5,158 nucleotides of DNA from DATDOY01 sp035293045. Lineage in GTDB: Bacteria; Actinomycetota; Acidimicrobiia; IMCC26256; JACPCJ01. Of this stretch, positions 1 to 5,158 are shown one piece after another (the stretch's first letter is position 1; the number at the start of each line of letters is the position of its first letter). The DNA lies in the NCBI GenBank assembly GCA_035293045.1, contig DATDOY010000153.1, positions 1 to 5,158 of the forward strand, given 5' to 3'. Position numbers and translations under genes: made by a program. Below the pieces are notes generated by a model. The model searched no databases. It saw nothing but the letters and a program-made list of their open reading frames with translations, and was not told the DNA's origin.

Positions 1-16
1 AACACGGAGCTCCCGG

Positions 17-64
17 CTCCCGACGCCGTCGCCTCCCGACGCCGTCGCCTCCCGACGCCGTCGC
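17..64. repeat. three perfect tandem copies of a 16-bp unit
   Basis: The unit CTCCCGACGCCGTCGC occurs three times head to tail without mismatch (17-32, 33-48, 49-64), and a fourth copy breaks off after CTC. Because 16 is not a multiple of three, each copy would be read in a different frame if translated. The array lies directly upstream of the GTG start at 79. It may be a non-coding minisatellite, or it may encode a Pro/Arg-rich N-terminal tail of the next gene, because that frame has no stop back to the window edge. The repeat itself is certain; its role is not known. Confidence 0.9.
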
Positions 65-78
65 CTCAGGCCGGCCGC

Positions 79-489
79 GTGCTCCGAACACTCACGCTCC
101 TCACATTCGTGGCCGCCGCCTTCCTGGCCATTCGCCTCTTCGTCCCCAGCGACGACGTAGGGCGCCAGGAACCGACCTACGAAGACGGTGAGCTCAGCGT
201 CGCCGACGCCATCTCGATCGCCCGAGGAGACCCGCTGGCCGTACGTGGGTACGTGTTTGCGGGCCCAGGGGCCCGAGAGCTACGGCTGTGTAACTCGCGG
301 GAAGGCAGCGACCCTCCGCGGTGCATCGGCCCCTTCCTGTCCCTCTACGGCGTCGACGCCGGTGCTTTTGGGATGCGCGAGGACACCGACGACGCCGAGG
401 GGCCGTTGAGGTTCTCCCCCGAGGAAGTGCTCGTGACCGGGCCCGTGAACGGCACGGCTATGACCGTCCAAGTGGTGCTCGGCACCTAA
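79..489 (+). CDS. small membrane-anchored protein of unknown function
   Basis: This encodes 136 residues from a GTG start. Residues 5-22 form one hydrophobic segment (TLLTFVAAAFLAIRLFV), which is either a signal anchor or an uncleaved signal peptide, so the rest should lie outside the membrane. The exported part contains VRGYVF (55-60), a short loop, LC at 70-71, DPPRC at 78-82 and LSLYGVD at 87-93. From memory, small actinobacterial secreted or membrane proteins often carry a similar pattern: a beta strand beginning V-x-G, then an LC...PPxCGG core, then L-x-V-x-GLD. C71 and C82 could form a disulfide. That resemblance is the main reason to accept the frame; no function is known to me. Start choice is uncertain: there is no good Shine-Dalgarno sequence before 79, only a weak CAGG at 67-70. 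The same frame stays open to base 1 with no other start codon, so the true N-terminus may lie outside the window. The gene ends with TAA and converges on the gene at 627-1388. Confidence 0.65.
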   Translation: MLRTLTLLTFVAAAFLAIRLFVPSDDVGRQEPTYEDGELSVADAISIARGDPLAVRGYVFAGPGARELRLCNSREGSDPPRCIGPFLSLYGVDAGAFGMREDTDDAEGPLRFSPEEVLVTGPVNGTAMTVQVVLGT

Positions 490-559
490 AGAACTCACGC
501 GGCTCCCCGTGGTCTCGGGTAAGGCCGCGGGGCTGGATGGACAGGATCACTGCAAAGAA

Positions 560-592
560 GAGAGGGGCCCGCCCGAAGGCGAGGCCCCTCTC
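560..592 (-). terminator. intrinsic terminator between convergent genes
   Basis: The arms 560-573 and 578-592 pair over 14 bp with a single bulged A at 582 and a four-base loop at 574-577. Read on the minus strand, the loop is TTCG closed by a C-G pair, a known extra-stable tetraloop, and the stem is followed by TTCTTTGC, a T-rich tail. It lies about 35 bp past the stop of the minus-strand gene at 627-1388. On the plus strand the tail (GTTCAGTT) is poorer in T, but the hairpin may still slow transcription from the gene ending at 489. It is the only strong fold I see in the 137-bp gap. Confidence 0.85.
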
Positions 593-626
593 GTTCAGTT
601 CAGATTCCTTACCAAGACGCTCGCTC

Positions 627-1388
627 CTAGAGCAGGATCGCGTCCGGGACCGTCCAGGTCTCACCCGGCTGGGGCTGCTCGACGCATGGGTCCGTCTCGC
701 TGAAGAAACCGTTGTTCTCAACCGACTTCTGCAGTGAGCCACCGGCGGGGAATCCGTCGTCAGACGGGTCTTCCGGCGTGCCACCGTCGAACAGGTAGAG
801 CCCCTCAGGTGCGGCCGGGCTGTCGGGGTTCGGCGCGAGGACCTCGACCTTGTTCTGGATGACCTTGTCGAACTCGTCCGGTGCGCCGAGGTCTTCCCAG
901 ATCAGGCCGAAGGCGACGTGCCTACCGCCGCGCTGGAGACCCGTGTAGCTGTTGGTCTCGACGTAGAGCCACAGACCTTCCTCATCGCCGGCTTCCAAGC
1001 TGAGGATGTTGATGTCGAGCCCCGTGGTGTCCTCCAGACCGCTGCTGTCCGGGCCGAGGGTCGAGTCCGCCACGTTGATGTATTGGCGATCGTCAACGTA
1101 GACCGTCTTGTTGCGTTCGTTGTTGGCCACGCCGTCGGTGTCGCCCGGCCACTGCTCGTTGGACACCTCGTTGGGCTTGGTGACTTCGTCGCCCGGCTCA
1201 CCGTCGAGGTTGAAGAACGATGGGCTGTCGGCCCCGATGGGGGTCACGCCGCCAGGAATGACCATGAGCGTGCCGTCCTGGCCGTCGACTGGGCATGCGC
1301 CCGCCGTCGTGCTCGTGACGCCGATCGCGATCCCCAGGCTGACCGTGACCAAACCGGCGGCCGCGCACAACCTTCCAATGCGAACCAT
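627..1388 (-). CDS. secreted acidic protein of unknown function
   Basis: This encodes 253 residues from an ATG preceded by a strong Shine-Dalgarno sequence, so the start is well supported. Residues 1-31 look like a Sec signal peptide: R3 and R6, a hydrophobic core at about 8-24, and a likely cleavage after A31 in TAGA/CP. The cysteine just after the cut could suggest a lipoprotein, but the box AGAC lacks the usual Leu at -3, so a soluble exported protein seems more likely. The mature part is strongly acidic and rich in Asp, Glu, Gly, Pro and Asn, with stretches such as DGGTPEDPSDDG (201-212). It has only two cysteines, C32 and C235, near its two ends, which could be linked. Alternating patterns such as GLWLYVETNSYTG (138-150) and HVAFGLIWEDLG (157-168) suggest a beta-rich fold. 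I recognise no family and no catalytic motif. It lies downstream of the lipoprotein gene on the same strand, 160 bp away, with its own promoter candidate and a terminator after it. Function unknown. Confidence 0.85.
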   Translation of the reverse strand: MVRIGRLCAAAGLVTVSLGIAIGVTSTTAGACPVDGQDGTLMVIPGGVTPIGADSPSFFNLDGEPGDEVTKPNEVSNEQWPGDTDGVANNERNKTVYVDDRQYINVADSTLGPDSSGLEDTTGLDINILSLEAGDEEGLWLYVETNSYTGLQRGGRHVAFGLIWEDLGAPDEFDKVIQNKVEVLAPNPDSPAAPEGLYLFDGGTPEDPSDDGFPAGGSLQKSVENNGFFSETDPCVEQPQPGETWTVPDAILL

Positions 1389-1393
1389 ATCTG

Positions 1394-1401
1394 CCTCCCC
1401 T
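1394..1401 (-). promoter_or_regulatory. strong ribosome binding site
   Basis: On the minus strand the sequence reads AGGGGAGG, five bases before the ATG at 1388. It closely matches the complement of the 16S rRNA 3' end and fixes the start of the secreted-protein gene at 627-1388. Confidence 0.8.
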
Positions 1402-1507
1402 GGCCGCCACGCTGCGGCCCCTTAGTGGACTACGGACCTCGAAGCCCCCGCCCCGAGTTACTTCTAATACGCATCAACCCGGGAAACGACGCGCTCAAGA
1501 CATTGGA

Positions 1508-1536
1508 AATCTAGGAAATTTTGCGGCCTTTGTCGA
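1508..1536 (-). promoter_or_regulatory. sigma70-like promoter candidate
   Basis: On the minus strand TCGACA (1531-1536, five of six matches to the -35 consensus) and TAGATT (1508-1513, four of six to the -10 consensus) are separated by exactly 17 bases. They sit in the most AT-rich patch of the window, in the gap between the lipoprotein gene and the secreted-protein gene. Transcription would start near 1500 and leave a leader of roughly 110 bases before the ATG at 1388. A small dyad, GTCGA-TTT-TCGAC (1532-1544), overlaps the -35 element and could be an operator, or could be chance. This is a visual match only. Confidence 0.45.
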
Positions 1537-1548
1537 TTTTCGACGTTT

Positions 1549-2454
1549 CTAGGAGGGGGGCTCGGGCTCAATGGAGCGCAGCCGGAGGGTGAATTGTTCA
1601 GGTATGCCCTGGGGCGCTCCATCGATGGTCGCCGCTCGCGTGCCTGACGACTCCAACAACATCTTGCGCTCGACGGAGACGACGTCCTCCGTGCTTGCAA
1701 CCTCGACGAGCACGACCGGCGTGACCGTCTTGACCTTGGTGGTGGTGGTGGTCGTTCGCGTGATCACGTACCCGTCAACGAGCCGACCGCCCACGTCGAC
1801 ACGTCGCGTGCCGGTGACCTCAGCGTCTTCGGTGCGACGGCGATGCGCCGCCTCGGTATCGCATTCGGAATCAGCTTCCCAGGAGTCACCGACCGTGAGC
1901 GGCAGCTTCAGGAGGAGGTACCCCGGGTCCCATACACAGACGGCGCCGACCTGATCCTCCCGAGCCCGCTGTTCGACTTCCTCGTAGTACCGATCGGCAA
2001 GCCACACCACGAGAGCACGCGTGGCCTCAGACCCGCTGTAATACGAGGTCAACTGACGGAGCCATCCAGTGTCCGAGGAGTGGTCGCCGACATCGTAGGT
2101 ACGCGTCGAGGATCCGCTTGCGACTTCGGTGTAGTCATAGGTGTACCGGCCCTCCTTGGGAACGTCCGAGCGGCGGATGGGCCTGGAGAGATCGAACTTC
2201 GGTGGCGCGGATTCTTCGTTCGATCCCCCGAGCGCTCCGCCATCGCCCGGCCCGCCGGCACCCGATCCACCTTGAGCCGAATTGCCCGCCTTCCCGGGCT
2301 CACCGGTTGGCGCACCCGACCCTGACCCGTTGGCGCCACCGTCCGGCGACCTCGACTCATTGGCCCCGCCCCCACCGCATGCCGACAGCGCCAGGGCGAG
2401 CGCGCACAGGCAAGCGGTTAGTCGGCGGAACGACAGGTGCGTCATGACACCCAT
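1549..2454 (-). CDS. lipoprotein with Gly/Ser-rich tether and beta-rich C-terminal domain
   Basis: This encodes 301 residues. The N-terminus has R10 and R11, a hydrophobic stretch (TACLCALALAL, 13-23) and the lipobox LSAC with the lipidated cysteine at C26. The protein should therefore be anchored on the outer face of the cytoplasmic membrane. Residues 27-80 are a low-complexity Gly/Ser/Pro/Asn linker, a plausible tether through the cell wall. The domain from about 85 to 301 contains RYTYDYTEV (103-111), the pair C173/C198 that may form a disulfide, LPLTVGDSWEAD (184-195) and a run of six threonines (234-239). The phrase L-x-VGDSW followed by a strand-rich region loosely recalls DUF3108/TapB-like secreted proteins; that is a weak resemblance from memory, not an assignment. 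The start is uncertain: neither the ATG at 2454 nor the one at 2445 (three codons later) has a strong ribosome site, although GAAGA at 2455-2459 is better spaced for 2445. The lipobox is intact either way. The gene is divergent from the acyl-CoA dehydrogenase gene. Function unknown. Confidence 0.87.
   Translation of the reverse strand: MGVMTHLSFRRLTACLCALALALSACGGGGANESRSPDGGANGSGSGAPTGEPGKAGNSAQGGSGAGGPGDGGALGGSNEESAPPKFDLSRPIRRSDVPKEGRYTYDYTEVASGSSTRTYDVGDHSSDTGWLRQLTSYYSGSEATRALVVWLADRYYEEVEQRAREDQVGAVCVWDPGYLLLKLPLTVGDSWEADSECDTEAAHRRRTEDAEVTGTRRVDVGGRLVDGYVITRTTTTTTKVKTVTPVVLVEVASTEDVVSVERKMLLESSGTRAATIDGAPQGIPEQFTLRLRSIEPEPPS
1738..1752. repeat. (GGT)5 trinucleotide run inside the lipoprotein gene
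   Basis: Five perfect GGT units on the plus strand read as ACC codons on the minus strand. With a neighbouring ACG codon they encode six threonines at residues 234-239 of the lipoprotein. Gain or loss of units would change the Thr count without breaking the frame. Confidence 0.85.
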
Positions 2455-2491
2455 TCTTCGGCATTGGCGAGCGCGATGCCTGTCGGGCGAG

Positions 2492-2511
2492 ACTTGACTC
2501 GCCAGTCAAGT
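2492..2511. promoter_or_regulatory. inverted repeat, likely regulator binding site
   Basis: ACTTGACT (2492-2499) and AGTCAAGT (2504-2511) are perfect inverted copies around a four-base centre, CGCC. The dyad lies in the 91-bp gap between the divergent lipoprotein and acyl-CoA dehydrogenase genes, 34 bp before the dehydrogenase start. Its size and symmetry fit the operator of a dimeric repressor such as a TetR-family protein, a class that often controls acyl-CoA dehydrogenase genes. Each arm contains TTGACT, a -35-like hexamer, one per strand, but I find no matching -10 at normal spacing on either side. The dyad itself is certain; the operator role is inferred. Confidence 0.55.
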
Positions 2512-2531
2512 GCAAGGACCGAGCGACACGC

Positions 2532-2538
2532 GGAGGAG
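2532..2538 (+). promoter_or_regulatory. ribosome binding site that sets the dehydrogenase start
   Basis: GGAGGAG lies seven bases before the GTG at 2546. This supports GTG 2546 over the upstream in-frame GTG at 2510, which overlaps the dyad and lacks a comparable site. Confidence 0.75.
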
Positions 2539-2545
2539 TCGGGAC

Positions 2546-3847
2546 GTGGCCATCACCCAGGAGAAGGTGCAGCCGAAGGGAGCGGACGAGCTCCGCGAGG
2601 AACTGCGGGCGTGGCTGGCCGACCAGTGGGATCCCGAGATCACGGTAAAGGAGTGGTGGGCGCGGCTCTTCGAGGGCCGGTGGAGCGCGCCCTCGTGGCC
2701 GGTCGAGTGGTACGGGCGGGGCCTCTCGGGTGACCTGGCGCGCGTGGTGAGCGAGGAACTGCGCGCCGCGGGCGTTCCGGCGGGCCCGGGCGGGCTCGGC
2801 ATCATGCTGGCGGGGCCGACCATCGTGACCCATGGCACCGACGAGCAGCGCGAGCGCTACCTCCCCGCCCTCCTCAAGGGAGAAGAGGCGTGGTGTCAGC
2901 TCTTCTCTGAGCCCAACGCGGGGTCTGACCTCGCCGGGCTCCAGACTCGCGCCATCCAAGACGGCGAGGAATGGCTCGTCACCGGGCAGAAGGTGTGGAG
3001 CTCGGGCGCGCACACCGCCGACCTCGGCATGCTGATCGCCCGGACCGACGCCGACGTCCCCAAGCACCAGGGCATCACCTACTTCGCCATCGAGATGGAC
3101 CAGCCCGAGATCGAGGTGCGGCCCATCCGGGAGATGACCGGACGCGCGTTGTTCAACGAGGTGTTCATGGACAACGCCCGGGTGAAGGCGGGCTGCGTGA
3201 TCGGCAGGCTCGGCAACGGGTGGGCCGTGGCCAACACCACGCTGGCCAACGAGCGCTCGGGCCTCGGCGGCGGCAGCGACGCCGCCGGCGGGTTCCCGGC
3301 GGGCCCCAAGGGCGGCCTGCTCGACCGCCACGCCGGCGACATCGCCCCCAAGCCGGGCAAGACGTTCCGCACCGGAACGGGCGCGGCCTTCGCGGCGGGG
3401 TCGGGGCTCATGATCGGCCAGGCCAAGGAACTCGGTCGCAACGGCGACCCCGTCATCCGCCAGGAACTCGCCAAGCTCTACTCGCTCGAGCAGATCTCGA
3501 AGTTCACGTCGCTGCGGGTGAAGGCGGCATCCAAATCAGGAAAGGGCCCGGGGGCCGAGGTGTCGACGATGAAGCTCAACATGTCGCGCATCACCCGGCT
3601 CGGGCGCGAGACCGGCCTCGCCATCCTCGGCGCGCACGGGATGCTGATGGGGCGCGAGTCGCAAAGCGGCGGGATCGTGCAGGAGATGGCGCTCTTTTCC
3701 CCCGCCCCGTCCATTTACGGCGGGACCGACCAGATCCAAAAGAACATCATCGGCGAACGCGTCCTCGGCCTCCCCCGCGAACCGCGCGACGACAAAGACG
3801 TCGCGTTCAAGGACCTGATGCAGAACCGCCTCGACGCCACGGGCTGA
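2546..3847 (+). CDS. acyl-CoA dehydrogenase, CaiA/FadE type
   Basis: This encodes 433 residues, a normal length for the family. These are cytoplasmic FAD enzymes that make the 2,3-trans double bond in an acyl-CoA and pass the electrons to electron transfer flavoprotein. In order: WSAPSWPVEWYGRGLS (46-61), usual for the N-terminal helical domain of actinobacterial FadE proteins; the first family signature, FSEPNAGSD (120-128), in the substrate and flavin region; GQKVWSSGAHTADL (147-160) in the beta domain; and C-terminal SIYGGTDQIQKNIIGERVLG (389-408), a flavin and dimer contact region. The residue at the catalytic Glu position of medium-chain enzymes is Gly (G392). Instead E236 in LANERSGLGGG aligns, without gaps from the preceding GNG, with the catalytic Glu of human isovaleryl-CoA dehydrogenase. 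A Gly/Ala/Pro-rich stretch at 240-285 lengthens the middle of the protein; I recall similar stretches in related actinobacterial members. Substrate cannot be told from sequence: branched, long-chain or steroid side-chain CoA esters are all possible. The next gene follows after 8 bp. Confidence 0.96.
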   Translation: MAITQEKVQPKGADELREELRAWLADQWDPEITVKEWWARLFEGRWSAPSWPVEWYGRGLSGDLARVVSEELRAAGVPAGPGGLGIMLAGPTIVTHGTDEQRERYLPALLKGEEAWCQLFSEPNAGSDLAGLQTRAIQDGEEWLVTGQKVWSSGAHTADLGMLIARTDADVPKHQGITYFAIEMDQPEIEVRPIREMTGRALFNEVFMDNARVKAGCVIGRLGNGWAVANTTLANERSGLGGGSDAAGGFPAGPKGGLLDRHAGDIAPKPGKTFRTGTGAAFAAGSGLMIGQAKELGRNGDPVIRQELAKLYSLEQISKFTSLRVKAASKSGKGPGAEVSTMKLNMSRITRLGRETGLAILGAHGMLMGRESQSGGIVQEMALFSPAPSIYGGTDQIQKNIIGERVLGLPREPRDDKDVAFKDLMQNRLDATG

Positions 3848-3855
3848 GCGGCGCC

Positions 3856-5158
3856 GTGGATCTGTCGGGCGCCTGGCTCGCCCGCCCGGGCGAGGGCGAT
3901 CTCCACCAGCGGTTCCTCGAGCCCGACTTCGACGACGCCGACTGGGTGAAAGCAGCGGTGCCGGGGCACTGGCGCGCCGTCCCCGAACTCGCCGGCTCCG
4001 ACGGCCCGGTGCTGTACCGGCACCGCTTCGACGCTGGGCCGCCCGACGGCGGCCGGCGACGGTTCCTGACCTTCGAGGGCCTTTTCTATTACGGCGACGT
4101 GTGGCTCGACGGCGGATACCTCGGCGCCACTGAGGGCTACTTCATGCCCCACAGCTTCGAGGTGACCGAGGCGACGCGCTCGCGCACCGACCACGTGCTC
4201 GCCGTGGAAGTGGCGTGCCCGCGCCAAACGGACCGGGGCGCCAAGCGGCTCATCACCGGCGTGTTCTCACACTGGGATTGCCTCGACGCCGAGTGGAACC
4301 CCGGCGGCATCTGGCGGCCGGTGCGCGTTGAGGAGACGGGTCCGGTGCGCATCGACGCGCTGCGCGTGAAGTGCAGCGAGGCCACCGCCGAGCGGGGTCG
4401 ATTGCGCGTCGACCTCACCCTCGACGCGGCGCGCGAACTCGTGGTGGACGCGACGGCCGTCGACAGTCGGCACGGCGATCCGCTCGACGTGGTGGTGCGA
4501 GCACGGCTCACCGGTCCGGGCGTGGAGCTCGAGGTCACGAGCGAAGAGCAACTGGCCGACGGGTGCAACCGTCGCGAGCTGCTCGTCGAAGTCGACGATC
4601 CGCCGATCTGGTGGCCGCGTCGCCTGGGTGACCAGCCGCTGTGCGACCTCGAGGTCACGGTCGAAGTCGGCGGGGAGCCGAGCGACACGCGCCGCGTGAC
4701 GACCGCCTTTCGCGAAGTGCGCCTCCACGACTGGACGTTCCACGTCAACGGCGAACGCATGTATGTCATGGGTGCCAACCACGCGCCGACGCGCATGGAC
4801 CTTGGCGAGGCCACCACCGAGGAACTTGAGCGCGACGTGCAACTCGCGCTCGAAGCCAACCTCGACATGCTGCGCGTGCACGCGCACGTCACGCTGCCTC
4901 AGTTCTACGACGCCGCCGACCGCGCCGGACTCCTGCTGTGGCAGGACTTCCCGCTCCAGTGGGGGTATGCCCGCGGGTTGCGCAAGCAGGCGGCCCGGCA
5001 GGCGACGGCCATGGTCGACGCCCTCGCCCACCACCCGTCGATCGTGACGTGGTGCGCACACAACGAGCCGCTGGCGGTGGAGATCCCCACCGGCGCGCCG
5101 GTCACCGCGAAGGTCGCCGCCAAAGTGGGAGCGTCAATGTTCGCGCCCACCTGGAACA
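3856..5158 (+). CDS. glycoside hydrolase family 2, beta-mannosidase-like (3' truncated)
   Basis: The frame is open from GTG 3856 to the window end, giving 434 complete codons; family members usually run to about 800 residues, so roughly half is missing. The start follows the dehydrogenase stop by 8 bp and gives MDLSGAW, a usual opening for this group; no clear Shine-Dalgarno sequence is visible, which fits translational coupling. The N-terminal sugar-binding jelly roll (about 1-155) has GDVWLDGGYLGATEGY (80-95) and ends at NPGGIWRPV (148-156). An immunoglobulin-like domain (about 157-285) includes PPIWWPRRLGDQPL (249-262). The TIM barrel begins at FHVNGERMYVMGANHAPT (295-312) and continues with RVHAHVTLPQFYDAADRAG (340-358) and LLWQDFPLQWGY (360-371). 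WCAHNEP (399-405) holds the predicted acid/base, E404. The nucleophile Glu should lie beyond the window. There is no signal peptide, so it probably acts in the cytoplasm on imported beta-linked oligosaccharides. Beta-mannosidase is the best guess; beta-galactosidase or beta-glucuronidase specificity cannot be excluded. Confidence 0.94.
   Translation, partial: MDLSGAWLARPGEGDLHQRFLEPDFDDADWVKAAVPGHWRAVPELAGSDGPVLYRHRFDAGPPDGGRRRFLTFEGLFYYGDVWLDGGYLGATEGYFMPHSFEVTEATRSRTDHVLAVEVACPRQTDRGAKRLITGVFSHWDCLDAEWNPGGIWRPVRVEETGPVRIDALRVKCSEATAERGRLRVDLTLDAARELVVDATAVDSRHGDPLDVVVRARLTGPGVELEVTSEEQLADGCNRRELLVEVDDPPIWWPRRLGDQPLCDLEVTVEVGGEPSDTRRVTTAFREVRLHDWTFHVNGERMYVMGANHAPTRMDLGEATTEELERDVQLALEANLDMLRVHAHVTLPQFYDAADRAGLLLWQDFPLQWGYARGLRKQAARQATAMVDALAHHPSIVTWCAHNEPLAVEIPTGAPVTAKVAAKVGASMFAPTWN

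Noticed and set aside
17..64. Tandem 16-bp units considered as a CRISPR array
   Set aside because: The units are directly adjacent with no spacers and are too short for CRISPR repeats.
918..1514. Plus-strand open frame of 198 codons opposite the secreted-protein gene
   Set aside because: The minus-strand frame has a strong ribosome site, a signal peptide and a terminator. The plus-strand frame has none of these and runs through the promoter-like patch.
1532..1544. Small dyad considered as a terminator for the lipoprotein gene
   Set aside because: The stem is only 5 bp and no T-run follows on the minus strand, so it cannot be supported as an intrinsic terminator.
1843..2325. Plus-strand open frame opposite the lipoprotein gene
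   Set aside because: The minus-strand frame carries a signal sequence with a clear lipobox. The plus-strand translation shows no motif and no ribosome site.
2510..2545. Earlier GTG start at 2510 for the dehydrogenase, adding 12 residues
   Set aside because: It would put the start inside the inverted repeat, has no ribosome site, and adds a charged tail not expected for the family. GTG 2546 has GGAGGAG seven bases upstream.
2357..3331. Long open frame on the minus strand (324 codons) overlapping the dehydrogenase gene
   Set aside because: It lies opposite a clear acyl-CoA dehydrogenase and also overlaps the start of the lipoprotein gene. Its translation is low-complexity (Arg, Ala, Gly, Pro, His) with no motif. 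It is a by-product of high GC content.
3715..5061. Overlapping long minus-strand open frames opposite the glycoside hydrolase
   Set aside because: The plus strand encodes unmistakable family 2 motifs (NPGGIW, WQDFP, WCAHNEP) through this stretch. The antisense frames have biased composition and no recognisable domain.

Overview
This is a GC-rich window with a strong G/C third-position bias. It carries five protein-coding genes and no RNA gene, mobile element or CRISPR array. The base composition, the GTG starts, the style of the exported proteins and a CaiA/FadE-type acyl-CoA dehydrogenase point to a high-GC actinobacterium. Acidimicrobiia is my best guess, made from memory of similar proteins rather than from a marker gene.

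Left part (1-2454), envelope proteins of unknown function. A short plus-strand gene (79-489) encodes a small protein with one N-terminal membrane anchor. It is preceded by three perfect 16-bp tandem repeats, and its frame is still open at the left window edge. It converges on two minus-strand genes: a secreted acidic protein (627-1388) and a lipoprotein with a long Gly/Ser-rich tether (1549-2454). A strong hairpin at 560-592 lies between the convergent genes and reads best as the terminator of the minus-strand gene. A sigma70-like promoter candidate sits in an AT-rich patch just downstream of the lipoprotein gene and would serve the secreted-protein gene.

Right part (2455-5158), cytoplasmic catabolic enzymes. 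A 91-bp divergent intergenic region holds a perfect 8+8 inverted repeat that looks like a regulator binding site. From it a plus-strand unit starts: a 433-residue acyl-CoA dehydrogenase (2546-3847) and, after 8 bp, a glycoside hydrolase family 2 enzyme of the beta-mannosidase type (3856 to the window end, truncated). The tight spacing suggests co-transcription, but a flavin-dependent acyl-CoA oxidation enzyme and a glycosidase do not share an obvious pathway.

I do not see a clearly new biological system here. The points most worth a second look are the dyad in front of the dehydrogenase gene, the dehydrogenase-glycosidase pairing, the apparent placement of the dehydrogenase catalytic base at the isovaleryl-CoA dehydrogenase position, and the uncharacterised exported proteins.
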